From Pseudonocardiaceae bacterium YIM PH 21723 (GTDB lineage: Bacteria > Actinomycetota > Actinomycetes > Mycobacteriales > Pseudonocardiaceae), in contig QZFT01000023.1 of NCBI GenBank assembly GCA_003600225.1, positions 1-64,000 of the forward strand: 64,000 nt of DNA, given 5' to 3'. Numbering within the stretch: the first letter of the stretch is position 1; every line of letters starts with the position of its first letter. Both the position numbers and the translations under genes were made by a program. Positions 17,765 to 26,288 of this stretch are shown piece after piece. The notes beneath the pieces were generated by a model. The model had not been told where the DNA came from, ran no database searches, and worked only from the letters and a program-made list of their open reading frames with translations.

Positions 17765-18396
17765 CAGCGCATCAGCGGGGCGAGGTAGGAACGGGCGAAT
17801 GCGCGCACCTCGTCCTCGGTGCCGAAGGGGATCGCGCCCTGCGGGCAGAGCAGATAGGACACCGCGAGCCGGATGAACACCTCGGAGATGCCCTGCGTGG
17901 TGCGGCCGTCGGACAGTTCGCCGATGTTGTCGCCCTCCTGGAGCACGAGTACCGCCGCCGCGGCCTGGACCAGCGGGGAGGAGCCGATCGTGGCGTACGG
18001 CAACACGGTCTCCGGCTCGCTGCTCAGCAGCCGGGTCCACAGTGGATCGACGCGCGCGATGCCGTAGCCGGTGACGAACCCCTCCACCAGGCGCTCCTGC
18101 GGGGTGGGCAGCCGGTGGACGGCCAGCGCGACGCTGCGGAAGAACTCCTGGGACTGCCGCAGCATCACCGTCTGGATCAGCACGTCCTTGTTCTCGAACC
18201 GCCGGTACACGGTGGCCCTGGACAGCCCGGCCCGCTTGGCGATCGCGTCCAGACTGGTGCGTTTGAAGCCGTACTCCTGGAATTCGGCGCCGGCCGCGTC
18301 CAGGATCTTCTGTCCGACGGCATCGGTGTCCGGACTGGCCGCACTCAGGAACTCCAGCACAGCGGCCAAGGCTACTCGCCCCAGACCTCGGGCCAT
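17764..18396 (-). CDS. TetR/AcrR-family transcriptional repressor
   Basis: A 210-residue regulator. The N-terminal helix-turn-helix spans about 27-75 (ILDAAGAEFQEYGF, then SLDAIAKRAGLSRATVYRRF and the usual KDVL). The C-terminal ligand domain is of unknown specificity and ends in a conserved YLLCPQGAIPF stretch. The ATG at 18396 is used; the open frame continues to 19323 but crosses the DUF3043 gene and repeat C. Coupling to glycerate kinase by a 1-nt overlap suggests they share a transcript; control of that operon is an inference. Confidence 0.85.
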   Translation of the reverse strand: MARGLGRVALAAVLEFLSAASPDTDAVGQKILDAAGAEFQEYGFKRTSLDAIAKRAGLSRATVYRRFENKDVLIQTVMLRQSQEFFRSVALAVHRLPTPQERLVEGFVTGYGIARVDPLWTRLLSSEPETVLPYATIGSSPLVQAAAAVLVLQEGDNIGELSDGRTTQGISEVFIRLAVSYLLCPQGAIPFGTEDEVRAFARSYLAPLMR

Positions 18397-18498
18397 GCCC
18401 CAACTCGACGACAGACCGCTCGTGCGCCCGGCAGGTAGCGGAACTGCAATGAGGGAGGTCCCAGCAGGCGGACTTTCGCCCTTAACTACCCTGTGGGT

Positions 18499-19137
18499 GT
18501 GAAGTTCCTTGGCCGCGAGAGCAAGCAGACCTCCCCCGACACCGAGTTGACCGAACAGCTCGTCGACGAGGCGGAGCAGGCGTCCGGCGCCTACACCCCG
18601 AGCAAGGGCCGTGCCACGCCCAAGCGCCGGGAGGCCGAGGGCAAGCGCCGCGGCCCGGTCGCTCCCCCGCCGAAGACGCAGCGCGAGGCGCTCAAGCGCA
18701 TGCGCGGCAACAAGGAGGAGCGCCGCAAGGCGTCGGCCGACCGCCGGGAACGGATCATGCGTGGCGACGACTCCGCGCTGCTGCCCCGCGACCGCGGCCC
18801 GGTGAAGGCGTTCGTCCGGGACCTGGTCGATGCCCGGCGCAACCTGTCCGGCGCGTTCATGCCGGTCGCGCTGCTGGCCCTGCCGGTGGTGTTCCTCGGC
18901 GGCAAGTACCTGATCATCACGCAGTACATCAGCTACGTGTTCTTCGTGATGATGCTGATCGTGGTCATCGAGGGCCTGTTCCTGAGCAAGATGGTGGTCC
19001 GCCGGGTACGGGAGAAGTTCCCCGACGCCAAGGATCGCGGTTTCAGCCTCGGCTGGTACGCCACCATGCGTGCCATGCAGTACCGGCGGCTGCGGGCCCC
19101 GCGCGCCCGGGTCAAGCACGGCGCCGTGATCTCCTAA
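18499..19137 (+). CDS. DUF3043 membrane protein
   Basis: A 212-residue protein found across Actinobacteria (Rv2206 in M. tuberculosis). The N-terminal 110 residues are highly charged and Lys/Arg rich. Two transmembrane helices follow (about 116-135 and 141-160), then a basic C-terminal segment. Function is unknown. The GTG at 18499 is chosen because a taccct box (18487-18492) lies 6 nt before it, the leaderless pattern; a GTG two codons upstream is also in frame. It is divergent from the TetR gene, so the roughly 100-bp gap should hold both promoters. Confidence 0.85.
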   Translation: MKFLGRESKQTSPDTELTEQLVDEAEQASGAYTPSKGRATPKRREAEGKRRGPVAPPPKTQREALKRMRGNKEERRKASADRRERIMRGDDSALLPRDRGPVKAFVRDLVDARRNLSGAFMPVALLALPVVFLGGKYLIITQYISYVFFVMMLIVVIEGLFLSKMVVRRVREKFPDAKDRGFSLGWYATMRAMQYRRLRAPRARVKHGAVIS

Positions 19138-19142
19138 GCGGC

Positions 19143-19521
19143 CGGTGGTCTCTTCTGGCGGTTGGCGAAAGATTGCTTTGGAGGGGAGACGGGCTGGGGG
19201 CCGCGTCTTTCCTGCCTTCGCGTTGGGTGGGGGCACGCCTGTCCGGCTTGTCGGGGCTCTCCACTGTCCACAGTGGACACCTCCCTCGGCGTGTCGCCCC
19301 GTTTCCGCACCGTGTCGCCCCACTTGTCGCGTCTTTTATCCACGACAAGTGCCACTTGTCGTGACTAATAACCACGACAAGTCACAGAAAAGGCCCGCGC
19401 AGCGGCCCCGACCAACCAGACAGGCGTGCCCCCACCCGGCACCCCGGCAGGAAAGACGGCACCCCAAACCCGTCTCCTCCTCCAAAGCCGCTTTCGCCGA
19501 CCACCCGACCCGGCCCCGACA
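19143..19521. repeat. Large palindromic intergenic element, copy C (inverted relative to B)
   Basis: About 380 bp placed 5 bp after the DUF3043 stop. The left arm (19143-19262) and right arm (about 19396-19519) are inverted repeats of each other with the family landmarks. The centre is the reverse complement of copy B's centre: the 34-nt motif lies at 19287-19320 on the minus strand. The acttgtcg/cgacaagt hairpin series at about 19322-19385 matches copy B almost base for base once inverted, differing mainly in one loop. gtccacagtggac is at 19266-19278. Confidence 0.9.
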
Positions 19522-19575
19522 ACCCCACAGGCCTTCGGGTAGTTAGCTCAGCAAATTTCTGCTTATGCTCCAGAC

Positions 19576-20565
19576 ATGGAGTTTCGTCGACTCGGCCGTA
19601 GCGGCCTGTCCATCAGCGAGATCTCGTACGGCAACTGGCTGACCCACGCCTCCCAGGTGGCGGAGGACCAGGCCAAGGCCTGCGTCAAAGCCGCCCTGGA
19701 AGCGGGTATCACCACCTTCGACACCGCGGACGTCTACGCCAACACCAAGGCGGAAGAAGTCCTCGGCCGGGCCCTCGAAGGCCAGCGGCGGGAGAGCCTG
19801 GAGATCTTCACCAAGGCCTACTGGCCGACCGGTCCCGGCGGCCCCAACGACAAGGGCCTGGGCCGCAAGCACATCCTTGAGGGGATCAACGGCTCCCTCA
19901 AGCGCCTCGGCACCGACTATGTGGATCTCTACCAGGCACACCGGTTCGACCGGACCACGCCGCTGGAGGAGACCATGCTGGCCTTCGCCGACGTGGTGCG
20001 GCAGGGCAAGGCGCTGTACATCGGCGTCTCGGAGTGGGACGCCGACCAGATCACCCGGGGCGCCGCGCTGGCCAGGGAGCTGAACGTGCCGTTCATCTCC
20101 AACCAGCCGCAGTACAACGCCATCTGGCGGGTGATCGAGGAGCAGGTGGTCCCGGCCAGCGAGCAGGAGGGCCTCAGCCAGATCGTCTGGTCCCCCATCG
20201 CGCAGGGCGTGCTGACCGGCAAGTACAAGCCGGGCGCCCCGCTACCGGAGGGCAGCCGCGCCACCGATCAGGCGGGCGGCGCCAGCACCATCCAGCGGTA
20301 TATGGAGGAGCCGGTCCTCCAGGCCGTCGCGAAGCTGGAGCCACTGGCCGCCGAAGCCGGCCTGTCGCTGGCGACCATGGCCGTGGCCTGGGTGCTGCAG
20401 AACCCGAACGTCGCCTCGGCGATCATCGGCGCCTCCCGCCCGGAGCAGGTGCACGAGAACGTCAAGGCCGCGGGCGTGAAGCTGGACGCCGATCTGCTCA
20501 AGAAGATCGACGAAGCGCTGGAGCCGGTCGTCATCCGCGACCCCTCGCTCACCCGCAGCCCGTAG
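19576..20565 (+). CDS. Aldo/keto reductase (Kv-beta-like class)
   Basis: A 329-residue NADPH-dependent aldo/keto reductase with a TIM-barrel fold. Catalytic residues appear as TFDTADVY (Asp, Tyr), FTKAYW (Lys) and YQAHRFD (His). The cofactor-binding end carries SAIIGASRPEQVHENVKA. Length and the GVSEW motif fit the potassium-channel beta/YghZ-type group acting on small aldehydes. The ATG is leaderless: tatgct at 19564-19569 is 6 nt upstream. It stands alone between repeat C and its own terminator. Confidence 0.9.
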   Translation: MEFRRLGRSGLSISEISYGNWLTHASQVAEDQAKACVKAALEAGITTFDTADVYANTKAEEVLGRALEGQRRESLEIFTKAYWPTGPGGPNDKGLGRKHILEGINGSLKRLGTDYVDLYQAHRFDRTTPLEETMLAFADVVRQGKALYIGVSEWDADQITRGAALARELNVPFISNQPQYNAIWRVIEEQVVPASEQEGLSQIVWSPIAQGVLTGKYKPGAPLPEGSRATDQAGGASTIQRYMEEPVLQAVAKLEPLAAEAGLSLATMAVAWVLQNPNVASAIIGASRPEQVHENVKAAGVKLDADLLKKIDEALEPVVIRDPSLTRSP

Positions 20566-20575
20566 AACGCAGCGC

Positions 20576-20609
20576 GACGGCCCCCGGGAACCAGGATCCG
20601 GGGGCCGTC
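20576..20609 (+). terminator. Terminator after the aldo/keto reductase
   Basis: Perfect 12-bp stem (20576-20587 with 20598-20609), 10-nt loop, 10 bp after the stop. It may also serve the convergent gene at 20652. Confidence 0.8.
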
Positions 20610-20651
20610 GCGGCTAATACTCAGGGAAGTGCCCAGGTGTAGCGGTAATAC

Positions 20652-21401
20652 CTAGTGAGCCTTCAGGTTCAGGCCGACAGCGCCGCCCGCACCCTGCTTG
20701 CCCGCGTAGCCCTTGGCGTAGCCCTCAGCGGCACCGCCGTGGCCGTGGCTCTCGGCGCTGCCGCCGATGTTGCCGCCGCCGGAGACCTGGTCGTCGTCGT
20801 GCTTGAAGCCACCGTTGACGTGGCCCTCGGCCGAGCCGCAGTCGCTCTCGCCCTTGAGGTAGCCGCCGCCGTGGCCGCCGTCCTTGTTGGCCTCGAACGA
20901 GCCGCCACCCTCAAAGGAGTTGCCGTAGCCGTCGTGGCCCTCGCCGGAGAAGCCGCCCTTGGCACCGTTCTTGTCGAACTTGCCGCCGCCCTCACCGGAG
21001 AAACCGGCACCGTTGGCCGCGTGGCCCTCGAACTCGCCGCCGGCGCCGCCACCGTTGTGGTCGAACGCGCCGCCGCCCTTGCCGGAGAAGCCGTTACCGA
21101 AGGCGTCGTGGCCCTCACCCTCGAAGGAGGCAGCGCCGCCGTCGACGCCACCGTGGCCGCCACCCGCGAGGGAGCCACCGTTGCCGGCGCCCTCACCGTG
21201 CAGCTCGCCCGCGCCGCCACCGTTGCGGTAGTCGGTCCAGCCGGACAGGTTGCCACCGCCGTTGAACTCGTGGCTCACGTCACCCAGGGCGGGGACCTGC
21301 GGGGCGGACATGGCGTTGGCAACACCCGCGGAGGCAGGGATCAGCATCGCAGCCGCGGCACCGACCAGCACCGACTTCTTCTTCCAGGACTGCAAAGACA
21401 T
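20652..21401 (-). CDS. Secreted glycine-rich protein
   Basis: A 249-residue exported protein. The signal peptide is about 1-30 (basic start, then VLVGAAAAMLIPASAGVANA), followed by a region dominated by Gly with regularly spaced aromatic and acidic residues, as in SFEGEGHDAFGNGFSGKGGG and GFSGEGHDGYGNSFEGGG. The repeats are irregular, about 20-25 residues long. Only one cysteine (SDCGS) is present. The ATG at 21401 follows aagga by 6 nt. Such proteins tend to be surface or matrix components, but no family is recognised. A complex inverted repeat lies in its leader. Confidence 0.75.
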   Translation of the reverse strand: MSLQSWKKKSVLVGAAAAMLIPASAGVANAMSAPQVPALGDVSHEFNGGGNLSGWTDYRNGGGAGELHGEGAGNGGSLAGGGHGGVDGGAASFEGEGHDAFGNGFSGKGGGAFDHNGGGAGGEFEGHAANGAGFSGEGGGKFDKNGAKGGFSGEGHDGYGNSFEGGGSFEANKDGGHGGGYLKGESDCGSAEGHVNGGFKHDDDQVSGGGNIGGSAESHGHGGAAEGYAKGYAGKQGAGGAVGLNLKAH

Positions 21402-21417
21402 CTTGGTCCTTCCATGC

Positions 21418-21492
21418 TGTTCAGGCAGGTTCTCGGGAATACCTGCTCCATCGCGCGTGTATTGCTCCGGGGACACGCGCGATGCCTGAACA
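21418..21492 (-). promoter_or_regulatory. Nested inverted repeats in the leader of the glycine-rich protein
   Basis: An outer 9-bp pair (tgttcaggc at 21418-21426 with gcctgaaca at 21484-21492) encloses an inner perfect 12-bp pair (21449-21460 with 21473-21484; 12-nt loop). The structure begins 16 bp upstream of the start codon and would fold in the mRNA leader. It could be an operator, an mRNA stabiliser or a translation control element. Confidence 0.55.
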
Positions 21493-21542
21493 ACGATGGG
21501 TATCGCAGGACGTTACGAACATATTTCATTTTTATTCGGAAA

Positions 21543-21572
21543 TCGGGCCCCGTGATCATCCACGGGGCCCGA
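21543..21572 (-). terminator. Terminator after the exported protein at 21579
   Basis: Perfect 12-bp GC-rich stem (21543-21554 with 21561-21572), 6-nt loop, directly after the stop, followed on the minus strand by an A/T-rich run. Confidence 0.8.
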
Positions 21573-21578
21573 CCTTGA

Positions 21579-22310
21579 TCATCGCCCGGAGACGTCGATC
21601 TTGCCGACCTGCGCGACCTCGGGGGTCGCCGCCGTCTGACCGGAGGGGTCGACCACGCTGCCGCGGGAGTCGACGAAACCGGTTCCGACGGTCTTGCCGC
21701 CGAGCTTGATCGCGCCCTCCAGGGGAATCCCGAAGATCACGATCTTGCCGTCGGCGCCGATCGAGATGCCGTCGGCGCCGAACAGGCTGCCGCAGATCTT
21801 GCCGTTACCGGTGATGATCTTGTCCAGGCCGCCGAGCACCTGGACGCCGTTGATCACCGGGACACCCGCGGTGCCCGCCTTGTCCTGCAGGACCAAGCAA
21901 TACGTGCTGCCGTTGGTCTCGAACTTGATGTCAATCGGGATCAGGTTGCCGATGTCCGGGATGACACCGTTCAGCAGCGCCGGGATCAGCTTCAGCAGGC
22001 CGCTGATGATCCCGCTCTGCGTACCGGCCGCTGTCTGCACCGCCGGGATGGCGGCCTCCGGCGAGGGAGGGCCCGCGGGCGCGGGCTGCTGGGGGATGCC
22101 GTTGATCGCACCCGGGTTGATCCCGAAGTTGCGCGCCTGGCTACCCGACAGGGTGCGGATGAAACCGACCTCACTGACCGTCGCCTGGGGCTGCGGAGCG
22201 GATTCCGACGGAATCAGTCCAGACGACACCGCGACCGTGGTCGCGGCAACCACCGGGAGGGCGATACCGACAAGAATCAGTGCCCGGCGGCCAATCCAAT
22301 TCAAAGCCAT
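21579..22310 (-). CDS. Secreted protein of unknown function
   Basis: A 243-residue exported protein. The N-terminus is MALNWIGRRALILVGIALPV, followed by a hydrophobic core and a likely cleavage region near residue 30. A Pro/Ala-rich stretch (about 75-95), a hydrophobic middle (LLKLIPALLNGVIPDIGN) and a C-terminal half rich in short Gly-Ile-Val strands follow, with two cysteines (TYCLVL, KICGSL) that could form a disulfide. The ATG at 22310 has ggaagga upstream. It shares direction with the glycine-rich gene but has its own terminator. I do not recognise the family. Confidence 0.7.
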   Translation of the reverse strand: MALNWIGRRALILVGIALPVVAATTVAVSSGLIPSESAPQPQATVSEVGFIRTLSGSQARNFGINPGAINGIPQQPAPAGPPSPEAAIPAVQTAAGTQSGIISGLLKLIPALLNGVIPDIGNLIPIDIKFETNGSTYCLVLQDKAGTAGVPVINGVQVLGGLDKIITGNGKICGSLFGADGISIGADGKIVIFGIPLEGAIKLGGKTVGTGFVDSRGSVVDPSGQTAATPEVAQVGKIDVSGR

Positions 22311-22692
22311 GGCCTGTCCTTCCATCCATGTTTTTCACAGACCGTGTTAACGGTTAAAAAAGAACACGAATGGAGCAAGAACAGAATCGTTTCCAGAGTT
22401 GAAAATACGCGTTCCGACAAACGGAAAAAAGGTAGACCCGCAGGTTATGCAACCTTCAAGGTGGCAGATGTAGCCATCACCCAGGGACTATATGCACAGT
22501 ATAATGGCATTATGGTCACCCATAGTATCCGCTGCGAAACAGTTTGAGTGTCACGTTAGGTGCGCGTGAGATGAAACGGAGTGTGCAGACGATCTTAAAC
22601 GCAGGAGCGAATGTGTCCGGCGCCATACCCATAGTATGAGATCGCTCATGAACGGACTATGGCATGCGTCACCGGAAATCCGGTGTCAAGGT
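22311..22692. other. A/T-rich intergenic region, no convincing gene
   Basis: A 382-bp stretch of markedly lower GC than its surroundings. It contains A-rich runs, a gtgttaacggttaaaaaa segment and several catagtat/tataatgg boxes resembling -10 elements on both strands. It is the presumed promoter region of the minus-strand exported protein. The open frame 22344-22547 (plus) has atypical codon use and no ribosome site. The composition may mark horizontally acquired DNA or a curved, silenced promoter. Confidence 0.5.
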
Positions 22693-22893
22693 CTATTCGG
22701 CCGCATGCAGGCTCATCGGGCCGTAGATCTCGGCCTCGCCGTGGAGCAACGTCACCCGATCAATGCCAGACTCGACCAGCGCGACCCAGTGCCCGCTGAG
22801 CCAATCCTCGGCGTCGACCTGGTCCTCCCACGTCGTGTCGGGGCCCTGTACGTCGGAACCGTTGGCATCCTGGTAGCGCCACCTGTAGACCAC
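22693..22893 (-). CDS. Small conserved actinobacterial protein, unknown function
   Basis: A 66-residue product beginning VVYRWRYQDANG and containing FEDQ-like WEDQVDAEDWLSGHW, VTLLHGE and a terminal YGPMSL. I recall similar small proteins being common in actinobacterial genomes; function unknown. The GTG at 22893 is favoured because aaagggg lies 5-6 nt before it. The open frame extends to an ATG at 22977, but that start would overlap cobU. Divergent from cobU; the gap of about 76 bp probably contains both promoters. Confidence 0.75.
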   Translation of the reverse strand: MVYRWRYQDANGSDVQGPDTTWEDQVDAEDWLSGHWVALVESGIDRVTLLHGEAEIYGPMSLHAAE

Positions 22894-22969
22894 TGCAGCC
22901 CCTTTCAGCTGTACTGACCCGACGTTACCCCGGACCGTCCGACGGCCGGGCCCGAAGGAGAGACTCTCG

Positions 22970-23515
22970 TTGGCCATGCGAACTCTGGTGCTCGGGGGTG
23001 CACGGTCGGGAAAGTCGGCGCACGCGGAACACCTGCTACCCGCGGACGCCCCGGTGAGCTACGTCGCCACCGCCCGCCGCGATCCCATGGACCCCGAGTG
23101 GGAGAAGCGGATCGAGACCCACATCCGGCGCCGCCCCAGTACCTGGCGGACCATCGAGGCTCCCGCGAGCGCGGAGATCCTCGGCGTGCTGGCCAGGGCC
23201 TACGCGAACGAACTGATCCTGATCGACGACATCGCCACCTGGCTGACCGGGCTGCTGGACGACGCCGGCGCCTGGGATGGCAACGAACACGCGATCTTCA
23301 CCGCGCACCGCTACTGCGCCGCGCTGGTCGAGGCGGTCCTGCGCTGCCCGGCCCGCATCGTGCTGGTGTCCACCGAGGTCGGGCTCGGCGTGGTCCCGGA
23401 GAGCGCGTCGGGCCGGCTCTTCCGCGATGAGCTGGGCAGACTCAACGCGCAGCTGGCCCAGGTGTGCGATGAGGTGCTCCTGCTGGTCGCCGGTATCCCA
23501 CTGCGGCTTAGATAG
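22970..23515 (+). CDS. cobU: Bifunctional adenosylcobinamide kinase / adenosylcobinamide-phosphate guanylyltransferase
   Basis: A 181-residue CobU/CobP enzyme that phosphorylates adenosylcobinamide and adds GMP, activating it for nucleotide-loop assembly. The P-loop is GGARSGKS (9-16), followed by a typical VSYVATARR, and the C-terminal half has [12 protein letters not shown] and [13 protein letters not shown]. The TTG at 22970 is 9 nt from aaggag; the ATG at 22976 is the alternative. It starts the cobU-cobT-cobS operon: cobT begins 4 bp after its stop and cobT overlaps cobS. Confidence 0.93.
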   Translation: MAMRTLVLGGARSGKSAHAEHLLPADAPVSYVATARRDPMDPEWEKRIETHIRRRPSTWRTIEAPASAEILGVLARAYANELILIDDIATWLTGLLDDAGAWDGNEHAIFTAHRYCAALVEAVLRCPARIVLVSTEVGLGVVPESASGRLFRDELGRLNAQLAQVCDEVLLLVAGIPLRLR

Positions 23516-23519
23516 GCGT

Positions 23520-24560
23520 ATGGCGATCGAGTTCCCCCGCGTTCCACACCCCGACGACCAGGTCCGGGAGCAGGCCGTGCAGCGGCACCGGCAACTGACC
23601 AAACCCGAAGGGTCCCTGGGGCGGTTGGAGGAGCTCGGCAGCTGGCTGGCCGCCGCCCAGGGTGCCTGCCCGCCGCAGCCGCTGAGCAGGCCGCGGGTCG
23701 TGGTGTTCGCCGGTGATCACGGCGTGGCCCAGCACGGCGTCTCGGCGTACCCGAGCGAGGTCACCGGTCAGATGGTGGCCAACTTCGTCGCGGGCGGCGC
23801 GGCGGTCAACGCCCTCGCGGCCGTCGCGGGCGCAGGCGTGCGCGTGGTGGACATCGCGGTGGACGCGGAGACCCCGGACCCGGTCGGCAAGTACAGGATC
23901 CGCCGGGCATCGGGCTCGATCGACCGCGAGGACGCGATCACCCAGGAGCAGGCCGAGGCGGCCATCGAGGCCGGCCGGGCCATCGCCGACGAGGAGATCG
24001 ACGGCGGCGCGGACCTGTTGATCGCCGGTGACATGGGCATCGGCAACACCACCCCGGCGGCGGCGCTGATCGGCAGCATCACCCGCACCGAACCGGTCGT
24101 CGTCGTAGGCCGCGGCACCGGAATCGACGACGCGGGCTGGAGCCGCAAGACCGCCGCGATCCGCGACGCGATGCACCGCGCCAAGGCGGCCCAGGGCGAC
24201 CCGGTCCGCCTGCTGGCGACGATCGGCGGCGCCGACTTCGCCGCACTGGCCGGCTTCCTGGCCCAGGCGTCGGTCCGCCGCACCCCCGTCCTGCTGGACG
24301 GCGTGGTCGTCGGAGCGGCCGCTCTGGTCGCCGAGGAACTGGCCCCCGGCGCCCGGCGCTGGTGGCTGGCCGGCCACCGCTCCGTGGAACCGGCCCACCG
24401 GTTCGTGCTGGAGCGCCTGGACCTGACCCCGCTGCTGGAGTTCGACATGCGCCTTGGCGAGGGATCCGGTGCGCTGGCGGCGCTGCCGCTGCTGCACGCG
24501 TCGATCGCGGTGCTGCGCGACATGGCCACCTTCACCGATGCCGGGGTCAGCTCTTCGTGA
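23520..24560 (+). CDS. cobT: Nicotinate-nucleotide-dimethylbenzimidazole phosphoribosyltransferase
   Basis: A 346-residue CobT. It makes alpha-ribazole phosphate from nicotinate mononucleotide and dimethylbenzimidazole, the lower ligand of cobalamin. Family motifs are [11 protein letters not shown] near the start, [27 protein letters not shown] and the terminal [11 protein letters not shown], whose glutamate is the catalytic base. The longer frame from 23277 is an artefact inside cobU. Its TGA overlaps the cobS GTG by 4 nt. Equivalent to M. tuberculosis Rv2207. Confidence 0.95.
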   Translation: MAIEFPRVPHPDDQVREQAVQRHRQLTKPEGSLGRLEELGSWLAAAQGACPPQPLSRPRVVVFAGDHGVAQHGVSAYPSEVTGQMVANFVAGGAAVNALAAVAGAGVRVVDIAVDAETPDPVGKYRIRRASGSIDREDAITQEQAEAAIEAGRAIADEEIDGGADLLIAGDMGIGNTTPAAALIGSITRTEPVVVVGRGTGIDDAGWSRKTAAIRDAMHRAKAAQGDPVRLLATIGGADFAALAGFLAQASVRRTPVLLDGVVVGAAALVAEELAPGARRWWLAGHRSVEPAHRFVLERLDLTPLLEFDMRLGEGSGALAALPLLHASIAVLRDMATFTDAGVSSS

Positions 24561-25279
24561 TCCTCGCGCTGTCCTGGCTGACCGTTTTCCCGGTCCCCGC
24601 GCAGATGTCGGTCACCGCCCGGCAACGGGCGCTGGCCATCGCGCTGGCTCCCCTGGTCGTCGGCCTGACATTGGGCGGAATCGCCACGAGTGTCCTTTTC
24701 GGACTGCGCTGGCTAGGACTCCCGAATCTGGTCGGCGGCCTGCTCACCGTCGCCCTGCTGGCCCTGCTGACCAGGGGAATGCACCTGGACGGCTTGGCGG
24801 ACACAGTGGACGGTCTGGGCAGTTACGGAACCCCGGAGCGCACCCTTGCGGTGATGAAGGACCCCTCGACCGGCGCGTTCGGCGTCATCGCGTTGATCCT
24901 GACCATCGGCCTCCAGGCGGCCAGCCTCGCCGTATGTACACAGTGGACTGTCGTCGTACTGTCCACAGTGGCCGGCCGGGTGGCCTTCGTCTGGGGCTGC
25001 CGCCGCGGCGTCCCCGCCGCCCGACCCGACGGATTCGGCGCGCTGGTGGCCGGCACCCAGCCGATCTGGCTCGCGCCGCTCTATTGGGCGGCGCTGGCCG
25101 CGGGGTCCACAGTGGTCTGGTCCTGGCGCGGCGCCCTAGCGGTAGCACTGGCCGCCGGGGCGACCGTGCTGCTCGCCTGGCACACCCGCCGCCGTACGGG
25201 CGGTGTCACCGGCGACATCCTCGGCGCGTGCTGCGAGGTCGCCACCACCACCGCACTGGTGGCCTGCGCAGGCGCCTGA
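24557..25279 (+). CDS. cobS: Adenosylcobinamide-GDP ribazoletransferase (cobalamin synthase)
   Basis: A 240-residue multi-spanning membrane enzyme joining adenosylcobinamide-GDP to alpha-ribazole, the last step of the nucleotide loop. The conserved [18 protein letters not shown] motif is at about 74-91 and [10 protein letters not shown] follows. The GTG at 24557 forms a gtga overlap with the cobT stop; the open frame before it is inside cobT. Together with cobU and cobT it allows cobinamide salvage or completion of synthesis. Confidence 0.93.
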   Translation: MILALSWLTVFPVPAQMSVTARQRALAIALAPLVVGLTLGGIATSVLFGLRWLGLPNLVGGLLTVALLALLTRGMHLDGLADTVDGLGSYGTPERTLAVMKDPSTGAFGVIALILTIGLQAASLAVCTQWTVVVLSTVAGRVAFVWGCRRGVPAARPDGFGALVAGTQPIWLAPLYWAALAAGSTVVWSWRGALAVALAAGATVLLAWHTRRRTGGVTGDILGACCEVATTTALVACAGA

Positions 25280-25361
25280 GCGGGTGATCGGCCTTGTCCG
25301 GGAATCCCACCGGGGAGCACGCTGATCGGTATCCCGCTTGCTGACCTATGGAGGCAGGTCA

Positions 25362-26057
25362 ATGGCGACTCATCCCGTGCGGCTGGAAGCATCGATCGAT
25401 CCGAACCTCACCCGGTGGATGTGGCTGGTCAAGTGGCTGCTGGCCATCCCGCACTACTTCGTGCTGATCTTCTTGCAGATCGGCGCGGTGATCGTCTGGA
25501 TCATCGCGTTCATCAGCGTGCTGATCACCGGCACCTACCCACGTCCACTGTTCGACTACACGGTCGGCGTCATGCGGTGGAACTGGCGGGTGAACGCGTA
25601 CGTCACGCTGCTCAGCACCGACCGCTATCCGCCCTTCAAACTGGGTTCCGATCCGGACTACCCGGCGGATCTGGATGTGGCCTATCCGGAACGGCTGTCC
25701 CGTGGCCTGGCCCTGGTGAAGTGGTGGCTGCTGGCCATCCCCCACTACCTGTTGATCGCCGCCTTCCTGGGCAGTTGGTCATCCGGCGATCGACACCAGA
25801 TGACCGAGCGGGCGAACGAGGTTCCGCCGGCCGGCCTGGCGGTGCTCGGGGTGCTGGTCCTCATCGCGATCGTCGGTCTCGTGTTCACCGGCCGCTATCT
25901 GCCGGGGATCTTCGACCTGCGGATGGGCCTGCATCGCTGGTACATCCGCGTGGCCGTCTACGCGGCGCTGCTCACCGATGAGTACCCGCCGTTCCGGCTC
26001 GACCAGGGTGGGCGCGAACCCATCGCGGAACCCGCTCCGGCCGGCGCGACCGGCTGA
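25362..26057 (+). CDS. DUF4389 membrane protein
   Basis: A 231-residue protein with an internal duplication: LVKWLLAIPHYFVLIFL near the start recurs as LVKWWLLAIPHYLLIAAFL, and the pairs TGTYPRPLFDYTVGVMRWN / TGRYLPGIFDLRMGLHRW and the RYPPF / EYPPF turns repeat too. About four membrane helices are predicted. DUF4389 proteins are widespread in Actinobacteria and of unknown function. The ATG at 25362 has ggagg 7 nt upstream. No obvious operon partner. Confidence 0.85.
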   Translation: MATHPVRLEASIDPNLTRWMWLVKWLLAIPHYFVLIFLQIGAVIVWIIAFISVLITGTYPRPLFDYTVGVMRWNWRVNAYVTLLSTDRYPPFKLGSDPDYPADLDVAYPERLSRGLALVKWWLLAIPHYLLIAAFLGSWSSGDRHQMTERANEVPPAGLAVLGVLVLIAIVGLVFTGRYLPGIFDLRMGLHRWYIRVAVYAALLTDEYPPFRLDQGGREPIAEPAPAGATG

Positions 26058-26074
26058 CGGTTCAGGTTTTCCAT

Positions 26075-26100
26075 GGTGGGCCCGGTGACTCGGGTCCACC
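26075..26100 (+). terminator. Terminator after the DUF4389 gene
   Basis: A 10-bp stem including one G-U pair (26075-26084 with 26091-26100), 6-nt loop, 18 bp after the stop. The rest of the gap to 26288 shows no gene. Confidence 0.6.
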
Positions 26101-26288
26101 GTGGACCGGAACCTGCTCCCCCGGCTACGCGCGCGAGCCGATGCCCGGTGATCCGGGGCGTTGGGCCGTCGTCCTGACGGTGCGAGTGTGCATGCTCTTC
26201 TCCTTGCTGCCTCGCGGTGCTGCTTTTCTCAGCAGAGGGCGGCAAACCGGAAATCCGGACACCTCGCGGGGCTCTTCACCCCATCGGG

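Noticed and set aside
16748-18403. Possible fusion of a TetR-like part to glycerate kinase
   Set aside because: The first third of that frame is the TetR gene read out of frame; the two real genes overlap by one base.
17764-19323. 519-residue TetR protein
   Set aside because: The N-terminal 300 codons run antisense through DUF3043 and repeat C; the helix-turn-helix starts near 18320, so the ATG at 18396 is sufficient.
19538-19575. tRNA-like gttagctcagc segment before the aldo/keto reductase
   Set aside because: No acceptor or anticodon stems can be drawn; the segment is the promoter of the reductase.
22344-22547. 67-codon plus-strand frame in the A/T-rich island
   Set aside because: No ribosome site, low third-position GC and no conserved features; better explained as promoter DNA.
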